Assembly (NCBI GenBank): GCA_022559845.1 | Contig: CM040128.1 | Span: 177,250,413 to 177,314,412 of the forward strand | Length of the DNA stretch: 64,000 nucleotides | DNA from: Amorphophallus konjac | Taxonomy: Eukaryota; Streptophyta; Magnoliopsida; Alismatales; Araceae | Direction of reading: 5' to 3' | Shown here: positions 1 to 11,821 of the stretch, one piece after another | How positions within the stretch are numbered: position 1 is the first letter of the stretch | Layout of the letters: every line of letters begins with the position of its first letter | Made by a program: the position numbers and the translations under genes | The notes under the pieces: model-generated | What the model saw: the letters and a program-made list of their open reading frames with translations, nothing else | Database searches by the model: none | What the model was told of the DNA's origin: nothing

Positions 1-2884
1 CAAAAGTTGTTCTTTTTTAAAATCCTTAGATTTTCTCCTTACACGCCATTAGCCAGTTCTCCACCGATTTCAAGTTATTTGAATTTTTCCTGCACGCTAC
101 GCTATTCACCCGTGAACCCAGTGTTTTTCTCTGTTCTCACCCTATTTTCTCCCTCTTCTGCTCGTCTTCTAATCTTTCTCCCTTCAATAAATTTGTTCAC
201 TTTTTTGTTATCTACAATTTCTTCTTCTACGTCTTTCGCTATTTCTACACCATTTTTGAGATATTATCTAATTTTCAAAATCGACCACGTTCTACCCAAA
301 ACAAATGGTCTTCCATCAGCCTAGCAGTCCTGGGAAGACCGCTAGGTGATGGTGACAGCTTCTCAAGACCGCTACCCCCCAAACAGTGTCCATTTTACCC
401 CGTTTCACCCACTGAAGCCTTGTGGTCCTCCCTAGACCATTTGGTGGTACCCTAGCGGTCCTCCCATGACCGTTTGACTCCCTAGAGGTCCTACGGTAGA
501 CCGTTTGCCAGACAGAGAGTCCAAAACTTCCTGAACTCCGATTTCTTCCCCCGTGGACTCCTTGGAGACCTTATTCGATCCATTCTCCCCGAGATAATCC
601 TCTTTGATCGATTCTAATCACTCTTGGGGTCTTTGTCCCACTATTTTCTCCATATTTCATCAATCTAGTACTCCTATTTCGAAGAATTATCTCTTAAATA
701 TGAGGGAAGGCTTTCTGGATTCCTGTAACTCCATTTAAACCTGCCCAGTTCGCTGTATGCAATGGGGGGCTCTTTCTCAGTTTGAGGCGAAGCCATGCTG
801 CACCGTCTACTCACATCTTCGACCCTGGCCTGAAGAGGGAAGAATTGCTTTAAATTTCTACACTCAAAGGCTATCTAACTCTCTTTCTACTCTTAGTTAT
901 TCTCTTCCCAATTTCACAAATCATCACAAATCACTATTTTCTACACCTATCTTGTGCTGCGTGATTTTTCTCTCTCTTTGTCTTATTCTCATCACAATAC
1001 ACACACCTATCTTTTGCACTCTTCCACAGGGGTTAAAAACCTCCCCTCGGTGCGTTCTCCCTTAATTTCTAACCCTATTTTATCACTACGGGATTGATGC
1101 TACACTTCATGGATCTAATGGGTTTTTCTCTTGTATTTTTGCTTTGTTTCGCAGGAGAGCATGAATAGAATGTGAGGCCCTCTTTCTCTAGCTGACTGGA
1201 AGGAGAGGAGGTCTGATTCCATAAGTTCCCCGCACCCCATTCCTCAAGCGTGATCAAGTCTTCATCCTTTTCCAAGGTACACGTCACCGTTCCTCTCCTT
1301 TCTCACATCCTTTGGCGTTGTTAACCCTTGGTGGCGATCACGGTGAGTATGTTCATCTTCATCGCCCCCTTTGTTCTTTCTTTCATGTCTTTCATGATTC
1401 ACATATGTTATTAGCATAGTTTGGGGGCGGGGTAGAGAGAGAACAAAACATATACAACTCTATTTTTTGGTGATCACGGTGGGACACATAGTGTCCATCA
1501 CGTTATTCATGCTCTCTTGCAAGTTTGGTGTGTTCATATGCATGTTTAGATAGAGTTTTATCCATTTTCCTACTGTTCTGGGTGTTTTCGGTTATGTCAG
1601 GGGGTTGCAGTCTTCTCCAGGACTGCTAGACGTGCCTAGCGGTCATCACTAGACCTCCAGGACCTTTCTGCTGGCCTTGCATTCTACCACTAGACCGATG
1701 TTAAAAATGATCATCTGGTAGACCACTTTTTTGATTCTAGCAGGTCTACGCACAGTCTCATGGGGGTGTCCTTCTTGGGTGATTTAGTTGACCTCCCGGG
1801 GTTGGATCGCTCCGTTCTTGGGCCCATTTTGTAGCCTTTTGTAGTGTCTTTCCACCCATATATCATTTGCATTATTTCGGTCATGTTTGCATAGTTTAAT
1901 TGTGTCTTCATTTTTAAGTTTTCTGCATAAAGTCTGCAGGCAGGTTCAGGGATAGATTCACAGGTATGTCTTTGGTTAATGATTTGATTGGATTCCTGAG
2001 ATCTTATTGCTTACTTCTTGCTTCCATCTTGTTCCCCTTTGTATTATCTTTCCATCCATATATCATTTGCATCATTTGGGTCACGTTTGCATAGTTAAAT
2101 ATTATCTCCATTTTTGCATTTTGTGCATAAAATCTGCATGCAGGTCCAGGGGCAGACTCACAGGTATGCTTTGCATTGGTGATTTAATTACCTTCCGGCT
2201 TCCGATTGGGTCTTTTTCTGGTCCTATCTTGTTGTCCTTCATATTATCTTCATTTTCATATATTGTTTGCATCCATATCATCTTGTTTTCATAATTAAAT
2301 TTTGCCATCATTTTTTACTTTTATGCTAGATTTCTGCATGCACTCTGGCGCACATAGGGCCATGCATTGCATATCATAGTTGCATTCCTATCTTGGTAAG
2401 TAATCCTCTCGCCTCCATATTCCTTAGAGTTGACTATGTGATCTTATCAGAGACCTCCGTAAGTCCCCGTGAGCCGTGGATTCCGACACGGACGTCGGAC
2501 CGGTTGTACCTTTCCACCCATTAGGCTTGCATTTGCATATGTGAGAGGGAGTTGAACCTAGTCAACCCAAAGTTTGGACCTTATTCCCTATAGGATTCCT
2601 ATCTTGAGAGAATTGTGCTTAATTTAAAATATTAAAAGGCCCATCAAAACTTTTGACAAATAAAAAAAAATTCCCATCATTTTAACTTGCATGACTTGGG
2701 TGAAACCCTTCACGTTGTTTTGTGTTGTTTGGACTTGTCCAGGCCCATTTATGGTGTTTTGTGTTACATCTACATATTTTGCTGTTGTTATGCCCATTTA
2801 GGTTAGCCCATTTTGTGTGTCCATTATCTAGTCCCATTGTCATAGGTCTGTCTTCCCTTGGTCTTTGCATTAGTGGGTCAGCCC
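1..2884. other. Unassigned AT-rich flank, no gene recognised
   Basis: No frame here resembles a known protein; the open stretches are short and low in complexity. The first 300 bases are rich in T and C. Bases 310-520 hold several imperfect copies of a motif like CTAGCGGTCCTCCCATGACC, and a related piece recurs near 1625-1660. Such repeated motifs are common in plant LTRs, so this may be part of another, unbounded element, but I see no LTR pair, primer site or coding domain to prove it. The right edge at 2884 abuts a true LTR terminus of the A family. Confidence 0.5.
1811..2350 (+). repeat. Tandem repeat, about 200-bp unit, roughly 2.7 copies
   Basis: The phrase ATATATCATTTGCAT occurs at about 1857 and 2059, and a variant at about 2257, giving a period near 200 bp. 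Around each copy the same order of landmarks returns: a TTTGCATAG phrase, a TCTGCATGCAGGT-like phrase, then CACAGGTATG. The third copy is shorter and more diverged. No protein is implied. Confidence 0.7.
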
Positions 2885-3139
2885 TGAAGATGGACTATCT
2901 CGCACTGCTCCTGAGCGGGGAAGTGGATGACAACATACACTTGAAGTGTGAACTGTGAGAAAGGAAATGAGTCAGAGGTGTCCAGGGATAGATCCCCGGG
3001 GAAGACCCTCTGATGCTTAACTCAGCAAAGTAGTAGAGCTCTCATGCGATGGGAAGAGCTAGAAGGAAGATGGGAGCGTTAGATCCCTCTCCACTAAAAG
3101 ATGAAGTGGTTCCTGCTCAGGGTTTTTGGCTCTTGCCTA
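2885..3139 (-). repeat. Inverted fragment of the A-family LTR (3' end)
   Basis: This stretch matches the LTR ending at 63257 and, in reverse complement, the LTR piece at 61570-61829. It therefore lies on the minus strand, although the gag directly to its right is on the plus strand. The LTR terminus (CA on the minus strand, at 2885-2886) abuts non-element DNA rather than a primer-binding site, so it looks like a genuine outer end. The homology breaks at about 3139, mid-LTR, and continues straight into plus-strand gag. Confidence 0.85.
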
Positions 3140-3143
3140 GAGG

Positions 3144-4438
3144 ATGACGGAAGAAGGCACACCTTCCCTCTCCACGGAGAATTCCCCGTCAGGCAACCAC
3201 TCCAACGAGATACCTCCATCGGTGGCGGGGGAACAGCTTCCCGGCTGGAGCATCGACACCCTCCAAACCCTCAACGCAAAACTAGATGTCCTCGTGGATC
3301 TCATGAGGGCCCAGGCGGCCAGGGAGGATAAGTCGCAGCTCCCCCGGAAGATCCCCCCACGTGGAGATGCCTCCCAGCAAACCGCTGGAGGTCGTTTCAC
3401 CCTTCGAGGGTGGCAGCACATTCGTAACCTGTCAGGAGGACCATCGCATGCCCCTCCCCCAGAGTAGGAAGCCTCCTCAACCCCGAGGAGGGAGAAGATC
3501 GGAGCACGCCAACCATTTCCAGAAGCCGAGGCCCCCAAGGAGCGTAGGGACAGCATGCAAGTGCGCCCCCCAGCCCCTCGGGCCAACGACAACCGGAGCT
3601 ATCTCTCCGGTTGCGAGACTTTGAGAGGCGTTTCGCAGAGCAAGAGCGTGCCCTCCGCGCCTTGCAAAAGACCTCTCCTGTGGAGGATGAGGAGCGATCC
3701 CCGTTCTCTGACTATATTTTGAAGGCAGAGATATCCCCTTGGATCTCACTCCCGACCTTCAAGTCGTACGATGGCCAGGGAGACCCCGCCGACCAATACG
3801 ACAGCTTCGATGCCCTAATGGCCTTGCATGGGGCGTCTGACGTAATAAACTGCCGAGCGGTTGTGACCACTCTGGTTCAGGGCGCTCAGGCTTGGTTCAA
3901 GGCCCTCACCCCCGACAGCATCCACAACTTCAAGCAATTCGGACGAGTGTTCAAGAAAAGCTTCACTGGCAGCGGTCCACCCCAGTCAGTGGCGGGATTG
4001 TTGGCCCTCGAGCAGGAACAGGGGAAGAAGTTGCGGGCTTATATCAACCGATTCAAATCGGAAGCCCTGCGCATCCCCCGGATGGATGTGGCCTCTGCCA
4101 TCATTACATTGACCGAGGATACTCGCGACGAGAACCTGCGGTGCGAGCTAGTGCATCATCCTCCCACCTTCCTTGCCGAGCTAGTGACCCTGGCCTTACG
4201 CCATGCAGAGTGCGAGGAAGTCCTCAGCGCTTTTCGAGGCATGACAGGCTCGGGTTGGGAGGGGGACAAGAAGCGATCGTCCGAGCATGGGATGGGCCAA
4301 GGAAAAAGGTGGAACCAAGACGGAGATCGAAAAGAGTCGTCCCGAAGTACGAGCGGTATACCCCCCTTACCGCTCCCATCTACGAAATCTATGAAGACAT
4401 CAAAGGCTCGGGCCTCCTCAACCAACCCGAGCCTATGA
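3144..4438 (+). pseudogene. gag: Element A gag (capsid) pseudogene
   Basis: Gag forms the virus-like particle that packages element RNA. The coding sequence is spread over three frames: 3144-3467, about 3361-3624, and 3611-4438. The last segment (about 270 residues) carries the retrotransposon-gag core, with phrases such as WISLPTFKSYDGQGDPADQ and AWFKALTPDSI followed by a helical region. The N-terminal segment matches the second gag copy at 61867, whose ATG lies about 60 codons upstream of the equivalent point. So the ATG at 3144 is an internal accident created by the rearrangement at 3139, and the true start is lost. A further frame change near 4300-4330 leads into pol. Confidence 0.85.
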
Positions 4439-7425
4439 AAGCCAAGCACCATAATCGAAGCAAGCATTGCCTATTCCACAGCGACCATGTGCATCACACC
4501 AACGATTTCCATCAACTTCAAGACGAGATCGACCACCGTATCCGCCAAGGACACCTATCCCGATACGTGTCCGGGCAGAAGGAAGATCAAGGTGCCCCTG
4601 AAGAGATCGACAATGCCCCCCACGGAGTTCACATCAATGTCATCACGGGTCGTACGACATCAGGTGGAGATAGCGGCCAAGGAAGAAAGCGTCACGCCGA
4701 GTGGGCGAGCCGGGCCTCTGTTGAGCAGTCTACGGCCCCGCAGGCGAGTGAATCGCAGGCCTTGGTATTCTCCGACCAGGACCTGGAAGGGTTAACCACC
4801 CCGCACGACGACGCTCTCATTGTATCGGCTACAATAAACCATTGTAACGTAGATAGGATCTTAATTGACAATAGTAGTGCCCCTGATGTATTATCCTGTG
4901 AATGTTTCCTCAAGATGGGAGAGAATCCATCTAAACTCCGCTCGATCCGAACCCCCCTCTGTGGGTTCAACGGCCAGAGAACTTATCCAAAGGGAGCCCG
5001 GAGCCAGCCATTTACTATCGGCACCCCGCCCAAAACCGTTACAGTTATGGTAGACTTCATCGTGATTAAGGGGATGATGGCATATAACGCCATCTTCGGT
5101 CGAGGCATTCTCAACCGAATGAAAGCGGTGCCCTCTACCTTTCACCAAAAAATGAAGTTCCCAACCAAACATGGCGTGGGGGAAGTTCAAGGTAACCAGA
5201 CATTGGCTAGACGGTGCTATATAATCTCGGTCGAAGCCACTAGACCGGAAGGGAAAGATAAAGGAGTAAACGGAGCCGAAGAGGGACCCGCAACATCTGA
5301 GCCTAGTGGCGAGTTGCTAACGGTCTTCCTTAACTGTGACCCAACTCTAGGAGTAAAGATCGGAGCTGAGCTACCACTTGAGGAACAGGAAAAATATAAG
5401 GATTTCTTTGTCTGGTATATCCGAGTCTTTGCATGGTCTGAGGAGCACCTTCCCGGGATCCCGGGAGACGTGATGATGCACAAGCTCAACCTCGACCCAA
5501 CGGTGAAGCCAGTCCAACAATGCAGGAGAAAGCATGCCCCGGAGAAGCAAGTGGTCATCAAAGAGCAAGTCATCCAGGGGCAGAAGACTGGCCTTTTTCA
5601 ACCAGTCTTGTACCCTACGTGGCTCGCCAATGTTGTCCTGGTGCCAAAGGCTTTTGGGAAATGGCGAATGTGCGTGGACTTCACCGACCTCAACCAGGCT
5701 ACCCCGAAGGATTGCTACCCGCTATCGAGCATCGATCAACTTCTCGACTCAACCTCTGGCAATGAGCTACTCAGCTTCCTGGACGCCTACTCCGGCTACC
5801 ATCAGATTAGGATGAAATCGAAAGACATCGAGAAGACCACCTTCTTCACCGACTTCGGTGTACATTGCTACACCCGGATGCCGTTCAGGCTAAAGAACAC
5901 CGGAGCGACATATCAAAGACTGATCAACCACATTTTCAAAGAATAGCTCGGTCAGAATATCGAGGCCTACATTGATGACATGCTCGTCAAAACACCAAAG
6001 GCCGAAGACCACCTCGCCGACTTAGCCGAGACCTTCGACACCCTCCTAAAGTGCAACATGAAGCTCAACCCTGCCAAATGTGCCTTCGGAGTCAGATCCG
6101 AGAAGTGCCTTGGCTTCCTGGTAACTCAGCGTGGGATTGAGGCCAACCCCGATAAGGTCCCGGCCATCCTGGACATGCGGACGCCCACCTGCATCAAGGA
6201 CGTCCAACGCCTTACGGGGCGCATTGCTGCGCTCAACCGTTTCTTGTCACGAGCGGCCGAACGATGCTTACCCTTCTTCAAATTGTTGAGGGGACCCAAA
6301 ATGGCATATGCTATGTTCGCCTAGGATGAGGAATGTCAAAAGGCATTCATCGAACTCAAGAAATTCTTGGCCTCGCCCCTGGTACTGTCCAAGCCGGTCC
6401 AAGGCGAAGCTCTATACCTCTATCTCCCGGAGACCCCTTCTACAGTGAGCTCGGTCCTAGTCAGGAACGACGCAGGGGTCGAGAGACCAGTTTACTATGC
6501 CATCAAGGTGCTTAATGAGGCTGAGAAAAGGTACCCTGCAATCGAGAAACTCGTGCTAGCATTGGTTACCTCGACCAAGTGCCTCCGACCCTACTTTCAA
6601 TGGCACTCCATCATCGTATTGACCGACGAATCGCTGATGAAGATTCTCTTTCACCCTAAAGCCTCGGGATGCCTTGTCAAATGGGCCATCATGCTCGGGC
6701 CCTATGATATCTCGTATCGCCCCCGCTCGGCCGTCAAAGGACAGGCTCTCGCAGACTTCATCACCGAAAGCACAGTCCTGATTGAAGAAGTACCTTCACC
6801 AGCGCCTAGGCCCACTTGGGATCTGTTCGTCGACGGGTCCTCCAACTCGACCGGATGCGGCGCTGGTGTCCTTCTCAAATCCCCAAGAGGAGCGGAGCTA
6901 CGGTACGCCCTGAAGTTCAACTTCCAGGCGTCCAACAACACCTCCGAGTATGAAGCCCTTATCTCAGGGGCCAGGATGGCTCGACAACTAGGGGTCGAGC
7001 GAGTCAGGATCCACACTGACTCCCAATTGGTCGCTAGCCAGGTCAACGACGATTACGAAGCTCGGGAAGGACAAATGGTCAAGTACCTCCAGGCGGTCAA
7101 CATGATGGCCCAACTCTTCGAGAGCTTTGAGGTTGTCCGGATAGCTCGGGAGGGAAACTCCTGAGCGGACGCCCTCTCTCGACTGGCCTCCTCGCTCAAC
7201 CCCGCAGGTACACGATCAGGCTTTCTCGAAGAGCTCGAGCGACCGAGCATCGAGTCCGAGTTTATGACCATTGACCCGGCACCCCCGAGCGACTGGCGGA
7301 CCCCCTACATATCTTGGCTCCATGATTCTCAAGAGCCCCCCAACCCTCGGGAGACTCGAAAGCTCAAGTACCAACTTGGCGTTTCGTCATGCTAGATGAT
7401 GCCTTGTACTGCAGATCTTTCTCTG
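4330..7425 (+). pseudogene. pol: Element A pol, first part: zinc-finger remnant, protease, reverse transcriptase, RNase H, second RNase H
   Basis: In one frame from about 4330: a degenerate zinc-finger-like motif (CLFHSDHVHHTNDFHQL, near 4467), a retropepsin with damaged active site (LIDNSSAPDVL, near 4860; the family has D-x-G-S/A), and RT with the FLDAYSGYHQ motif at 5775 and YIDD at 5968-5979. The RT-linked RNase H follows, then a second RNase H beginning LFVDGSSNSTGCGAG near 6820. In-frame stops occur at 5944 (TAG), 6322 (TAG) and 7162 (TGA). Against family consensus these stand where Gln, Trp and Arg are expected, as from C-to-T or G-to-A change. The frame runs to 7425, where E interrupts the integrase N-terminus. 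RT before INT confirms Ty3/gypsy. Confidence 0.9.
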
Positions 7426-8383
7426 GTTCCTGTTGTGCCCCTATGGTCAATTGAGTCATCCTATGGACATTTGAGCTATTGGACATTCTTGGTTTTGATA
7501 ATGGCTTGGTTTTGATAATGGCTAAACACTATAAGTCATTGTTATTTTTCACTCTCATATGACTGACATACATAATGTTTTGTTCATGACAGATAAGCCC
7601 ATGAATGGACAAGGAATGGTGTGGAGATGACAAATGTGAAATCCTAATGATCGCACCCAAGCAAGGATGGAAATCCTTTCAAATCATGATCAATCAAACG
7701 ATCAAACTCATGGCAGTCGCCTGGCAAACCAAACGTGTGGATAAGCATCTTGCCTCTCTACCATTCAATACAGGTGGTATATGTCATTTACTGTCAAGCA
7801 CCATTGGTAAGATTCTTACCTTTTCATAGCCATCAATCACACCATGGGTATTCCATATACCTCTCATTTCTAAACTTCATTCATGATATTTAAGGTTCAC
7901 AATGATAACTTGGATTGATAACTATCAAGTTCACTCTTCAAATGCATTAGTTTCTCATTCCAATCATGGTAACGTGCTCAAATGATCTTGATGTTTCTAA
8001 TGCATAAACCAAGTGAAATCCAACCCCCAAATGTATGAAATAAACATCTACTTAAAGTCATTGTTATTTGGATGTATTTCATTGGACTAACACTTCAACT
8101 TTACAGGACTAGGTCATTCCAGTCGACACTTCACATAGCCACGGTCAATGTACAATGAAGCATAGCCAAGAGAACCCAAGGTCAAAGATTTAGTTGACAC
8201 CTTCAAGACTATCAAGGTTGATGTCACAGATGAGAACGGGCTGCTAAAGGAGTCAAGCGACTGAGCTAAAGGGTTAGCGTTCTGAACCGGGGAAACCCGG
8301 GAACTGCCCAGCTGGCGGTCGACTACCAGCACAGGGGGGGTCGACCGCTCCTGCCAGCAACCAAAGGTCAGCAGGATTCTCAG

Positions 8384-8399
8384 TGGCGGTCGACCGCCA
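8384..8399. repeat. 16-bp perfect palindrome in the E LTR
   Basis: TGGCGGTCGACCGCCA is its own reverse complement. Partial copies of the same GCGGTCGACCGC core lie at about 8305-8348 and 8406-8420, making a cluster upstream of the TATA box. It could be a protein-binding site in U3 or a hairpin; the sequence alone does not decide. Confidence 0.8.
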
Positions 8400-8593
8400 G
8401 CCCAATAGCGGTCGACCGAAAATTCCAGGGACTAAATTTCTACAGTGTTTCTCAGTAGCCCCGAGTCATCAATGTTGACTTTGTTTTCCACTTCGAAAAG
8501 AGCCCCTTTCCATAGATTTGTTTAATCAAAAGTCACCCAATTTCTCATGATTTGTGGATCTGGTCTGGGAGATGTCTATGGACCATTCAAAGT

Positions 8594-8603
8594 CTATAAA
8601 ACT
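8594..8603 (+). promoter_or_regulatory. TATA box of LTR E
   Basis: CTATAAAACT stands about 1160 bases into the LTR, in the orientation set by the U5 motif. The transcript start should lie about 30 bases downstream. Confidence 0.6.
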
Positions 8604-9511
8604 AATGCAAGAGGGTTAGAAAACCCTAGTTGATCAAGTGAATCAAAGAGAGATCAAGAGAAGTTAAAGGAGGTGCTTGGAAGAAGGGGTACTGTAGCCA
8701 TGAACAGTACTTCGTGCAGAAGTTCTTCATCCATTCCAAGGTGATTCAAGCATAGATCTGAAGCAAACAACCTCCAAGGAAGCTAGAAGCAATCAAGATT
8801 CTCAAAGGTGATCAAAGCTACATCCATACACCTCTTCATCAACTCAAGGCCATCCAAGCAAGCTCATTTTCAAGGGAGATCAAATCTGCATCCTTTATCT
8901 TCTTCATCAACTCAAGGTGATCCAAGGAAGATCATTTCACAAGGAAGAAGATACCATTAAAGAATCAGATTCAAGCTCCAGCAATCTCAGACAAGATCTT
9001 TTCTCTTTGAGCATATTCTATATCTTGTTTGAGTGTTTTCTTATTTGTTCTTTATCCATTTCATTCAAACATTTGGAACTGAAGGTCCCTAACGGTGGTT
9101 AGTAGGAAGGTAATCAGAAGTTATCCGATCTGCGGTGTTGACGTCCCTACCTATGGTTAGTATGACGGTAATCGGAGGTCTTTTCGATCTACGGTTTAGT
9201 GCGTTGCACTAGTGGAGTCTCACCGGGTTTGGTGAGGGGTGGATGTAGGACTGGGGATTCAGTCCGAACCACCTTAAAATCTTTTGTGTTATGGTTTGCT
9301 TGTGTGATTACTTCGTGATAGATGCATGCTTAGGTTCAATATCTATATTACTTATTCATCTTGCTAAGCAAATCGTTCTGTGCTACGCTAAGCTAGTTAT
9401 ATTCTACTGCAATTTTTTTTATCTAGTTTTAAAGAGGGCTGCATTTCGAAAAGAGGGGCAGATCTATTCACCCCTCCCCTCTAGATCCGCCATCCACTAC
9501 TCAACAGTCCC

Positions 9512-10605
9512 CTCCTCAAGTGCATCAGCGCCGACGAAGCCAGTCAAGCGGTTGAGGAAGTTCACGAAGGGACTTGCGGAGCGCACCAAGGAGGAAGATC
9601 GCTCGCCAGGATCTTGCTTCGATAGGGTTACCGGTGGCCCACTCTCTAGCGTGATTGCACGACCTATATACAAAAGTGTGACCGATGTCATTGCTTCGAC
9701 CACCTTATCCATCAGCCCCCTACGGAGCTCATCACCCTTGCCAAGCCGTACCCTTTCGCTCGGTGGGGGATCGACATCTTGGAGCCATTCCCCACGGCTC
9801 AAGCTTAGAAGAAGTTCGTCATCGTCGCCATCGACTATTTCACCAAGTGGATCAAGGCCGAAGCCACCACCAGGATCACCGAGTCGGTCGTATGGAGTTT
9901 TGTTTGGAAGTCGATCATCTATTGCTACGGTGTCCCCTGGGTGATCGTGAGCAATAACGGTCGACAATTTAATTCTCATTACTTCAGAGATAGATGTGCC
10001 GACCTAAGCATTCGTAATCACTTTGCTTCGGTTGCCCACCCTCAGGCTAACGGACTGGTCGAGAATGCCAATAAGACTATCTTAAAAGGCATCAAAACCA
10101 GGCTCGACAAGGCCAAGAGAAGCTGGCTTGAGGAATTACCAAGCGTACTATGGTCGCACCGAACTACTCTGAGAACCGCCATCGGTGAAACACCTTTTCA
10201 GCTGGTGTATGGCACGGAAGCCGTAATTACGTTGGAGGTCGACAATCCCTCTCTCCGAGTCATCCACTTCAAACCCGAGGTAAACGAGCAGAAACTGCGA
10301 GAAAACCTCGACCTAGCGGATGAGATCCGAGAGATTATAAAGATCCGAGCAATGGAATACCAACGGCGCATCACTCGATACTACAACTCCAGAGTCCGAG
10401 ACAGAAACTTCCAGTCGGGAGACTTCATCCTGAGAAAGGCCGGAGCATCTCGACCACTAGAGGCGGCAGGGAAGCTGGCCCCTACCTGGGAAGGCCGCTA
10501 TTGAGTGGTCGAGACGCTCGGGAAAGGAGCATACTAACTGTCCACCATGGAAGGAACACTTATCCCTCAGACATGGAACACGGCAAATCTTCGCAAGTTT
10601 GACTT
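9512..10605 (+). pseudogene. pol: Element A integrase pseudogene (C-terminal part of pol)
   Basis: Right of E the integrase continues with a zinc-binding HHCC region (EVHEGTCGAHQGG ... CDRCHCF), the first catalytic Asp in WGID, and the catalytic Glu in NGLVENANK. The second catalytic Asp is lost: the motif reads VSNNGRQF where the family has S-D-N-G. A long clean frame runs 9941-10504 and ends in the GPY/F-type tail (KLAPTWEGRY), then a stop where the family shows Arg. Recognisable tail sequence (PQTWNTANLRKF) goes on to about 10605. Further stops and frame changes lie between 9600 and 9900. Integrase inserts the cDNA into the host genome; this copy cannot. Confidence 0.9.
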
Positions 10606-11704
10606 TTGATCATTTGGCAAACATACACAGGTAAGCAAGGTAGAATAAAAACCTTTCTTCTCTTCTTATTAAACTTTGATGTACAACAAGTAGGCCACAA
10701 CCCATACAATATACATGTACAAAAATTACACCCTCTGGCACTATAACACGCGTAAAACACTCGGCCAGCCCGATAAGCGCTCCTACGTCCAGCCACTGAC
10801 TCTACCTCGTGCGGAAACTGGCTCACACAAAGGATTACCGGCCTCGTTGGAAAAGAGGGGAAACAACAAAAAAAAGGAGGGAGGAGAAGAGGAAGGAATA
10901 CATGTGAAGGCCTCCTCTCCGCCAACTCTTTGGAAGGCAGATAGTGCAGGCACCCTCCAAAGAGTGAAAGAGGAGGAAGAAAAATAAAACAGCAAAGATG
11001 GACGAGGAGGGAGGGGGTGGCCAAGAAAGGAGGGAGCTAAATTAGCTCCCCCCTCCCCTCGGGATAGCGTCGGCAGGTTAGGGACAGAAGGACGACATGC
11101 TTCGGCATGACGAACCCTCTCCCAGAGTGACCCCCGACTGATGAACCCTCTTCCAGACTAAAACATCAGGAGCTTCCCTCCTACCACCATCTGCATCATC
11201 ATCTTCCGATGCGCCTTCCATGCCCCGCCAAGATCGACAGCACAACGCCTCGCGGAAGGAAAAGAAGGAGAAACCGCCAGGGATGGCCTTAAGCGATGAA
11301 AGGAAAAGGAGACGCCCCTTAGACCTTTTATAGGCCGAAGGGGGAGCTGATCTCTTTAAATGACTCTCCCCTTACAAAACACGCTAAAAGGGTTTTCCCT
11401 GAGATGTTTACCTCATTTCCCAAACATCCCGCCAGCGGGACGCGCGAAGCGGCAAGTCATTAAGGGCAGAATGAAAAAATGGAAAGGTGCCAGCGCCATG
11501 TCAGTTATTTGACAGATCGGCACGCACAATATCTACAGAGAAAATCGGTGCCTTCTCCAACGACTACAGATCCGATAGTCAAATCACACCAAAAGCGGTA
11601 AGAAATAATCAATTCAGCATTTAATACTGCTGCTATTATATTTTCCAAAAAAAGCCTTACCCGGCTACATAAGGGAAAGAAAAAAAAAAGAGAGAGCTAT
11701 TACA
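10606..11704 (+). other. Element A 3' non-coding region between INT and the antisense gene
   Basis: About 1.1 kb without a supported gene. It contains an A-rich run near 10863-10875, a GA-rich tract about 10870-11040 and another A-rich stretch near 11640-11690. As it lies just beyond the stop of the antisense gene, it should hold that gene's 3' end and polyadenylation region. No tandem arrays are seen here, unlike the equivalent part of B. Confidence 0.55.
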
Positions 11705-11816
11705 TCAGACCTCAGGCCCATCTTCAGGCTCGGCAGGCAAATCTTCTTTAGCACCAAACAATCTGTCCCCAGTATTCTCGGCGACGGCCGACCAAGACAC
11801 TGACCCCACCTGTGTG
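11705..11816 (-). pseudogene. C-terminal tail of the element A antisense gene, cut off by D
   Basis: On the minus strand a frame ending in DLPAEPEDGPEV and a TGA (11707-11705) lies directly downstream of the D insertion. The frame arriving from the other side of D (ending SSGERTTETVP near 24000) joins it in phase once D and one copy of the TSD are discounted. The acidic, low-complexity tail is not itself diagnostic. Confidence 0.75.
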
Positions 11817-11821
11817 GGAAC

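Larger units (their letters stand above)
7431..9506 (+). mobile_element. Element E: solo LTR, copia-type, inside A integrase
   Basis: It starts TGTTGTGCCC and ends CTCAACA, giving the 5-bp terminal inverted repeat TGTTG/CAACA. Flanks are GTTCC (7426-7430) and GTCCC (9507-9511), a 5-bp TSD with one mismatch. The integrase reading of A resumes directly after it. A TATA box (CTATAAAACT, 8594-8603) and the phrase TTCACCCC...CTCTAGATC near 9468 are typical of copia LTR promoter and U5 regions. No internal domain or second LTR is present, so the element collapsed to one LTR by recombination. Short frames inside it are not genes. Confidence 0.87.

Noticed and set aside
3892..4330. N-terminal ~145 codons of the long frame starting at 3892
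   Set aside because: This part overlaps the real gag segment (3611-4438) in another phase and is a shadow; pol coding in that frame is only convincing from about 4330.
7605..9102. Small ORFs (60-75 codons) in 7.6-9.1 kb as host genes
   Set aside because: They fall inside the solo LTR E, bounded by its target duplication.
10560..11024. Minus-strand 154-codon frame after INT of A
   Set aside because: Cys/Pro/Phe-rich complement of a GA-rich tract, no domain, and it overlaps the end of integrase.
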